Of a DNA stretch of 7,179 bases, positions 7,161-7,179 are shown piece by piece. Origin of the DNA: JADJPL01 sp040382095 (GTDB lineage Bacteria; Bacteroidota; Bacteroidia; Chitinophagales; Saprospiraceae); assembly GCA_040382095.1 (NCBI GenBank), contig JBEIGB010000142.1:1-7179 (forward strand), written 5' to 3'. Every line of letters begins with the position of its first letter. Positions within the stretch are counted from its first letter, which is position 1. Position numbers and translations under genes: made by a program. The notes beneath the pieces are model-generated. The model saw only the letters and a list, made by a program, of their open reading frames with translations. It was not told where the DNA came from and did no database searches.

Positions 7161-7179
7161 GATTTTGCTTTGCAAAATC
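7161..7179. repeat. Start of another AT-rich palindrome, cut by window end
   Basis: GATTTTGC (7161-7168) pairs with GCAAAATC (7172-7179) around TTT. The tip is nearly identical to that of the 7020-7084 palindrome (TTTTGC-TTC-GCAAAA). The last visible base is still paired, so the stem probably continues past the window. Confidence 0.75.

Larger units (their letters stand above)
6972..7179. repeat. Cluster of palindromes in the terminal intergenic region
   Basis: After an A8 run (6964-6971) comes GGGGCTGTCCCAAAAG (6973-6988), which resembles the terminal inverted repeats I associate with some insertion sequences and small intergenic elements in Bacteroidota (recollection, not verified). Four palindromes follow, alternating in type: GC-tipped (6984-7021), AT-rich (7020-7084), GC-tipped (7112-7128), AT-rich and cut by the window edge (from 7161). 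No transposase frame is visible, so any mobile element would be non-autonomous or a remnant. Units differ in sequence, so this is not a CRISPR array. Confidence 0.7.

Noticed and set aside
6972..7179. CRISPR array
   Set aside because: The repeats are palindromes of differing sequence and length with no regular spacers, and no cas genes are visible.

Overview
The window looks like ordinary chromosome from a Bacteroidota bacterium, most likely of the Chitinophagaceae type. This is inferred from protein style, the lack of Shine-Dalgarno sequences before the starts, moderate GC content, and a large secreted protein of a kind I associate with that phylum. No sequence search was possible. All genes lie on the + strand.

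Layout: (1) 2-694 is the 3' part of folD, the bifunctional methylene-tetrahydrofolate dehydrogenase/cyclohydrolase, cut by the left edge. (2) 695-952 is a noncoding gap with a weak candidate terminator at 834-853. (3) 953-6944 is a tightly packed run of three genes that is probably one transcription unit: a DinB/YfiT-like putative metalloprotein (953-1462), prmA encoding ribosomal protein L11 methyltransferase (1466-2293, 3 nt downstream), and a 1541-residue secreted, beta-rich protein of unknown function (2319-6944, 25 nt downstream). (4) 6945-7179 is noncoding and full of palindromes. It holds a 17-bp GC-tipped hairpin that looks like the terminator, a perfect 31-bp palindrome with a 3-nt loop, a short GC-rich hairpin, and the start of another AT-rich palindrome cut by the right edge.

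folD and prmA are housekeeping genes of one-carbon metabolism and ribosome modification. The DinB-like gene and the giant secreted protein have no evident link to either beyond position. I see no new defence, mobile or biosynthetic system. The items most worth a second look are the giant protein, which has a helical N-terminal part, a winged-helix-like insert, an internal repeat and a conserved-looking C-terminal domain, and the alternating GC-tipped and AT-tipped palindrome cluster beside a sequence resembling a transposon end.
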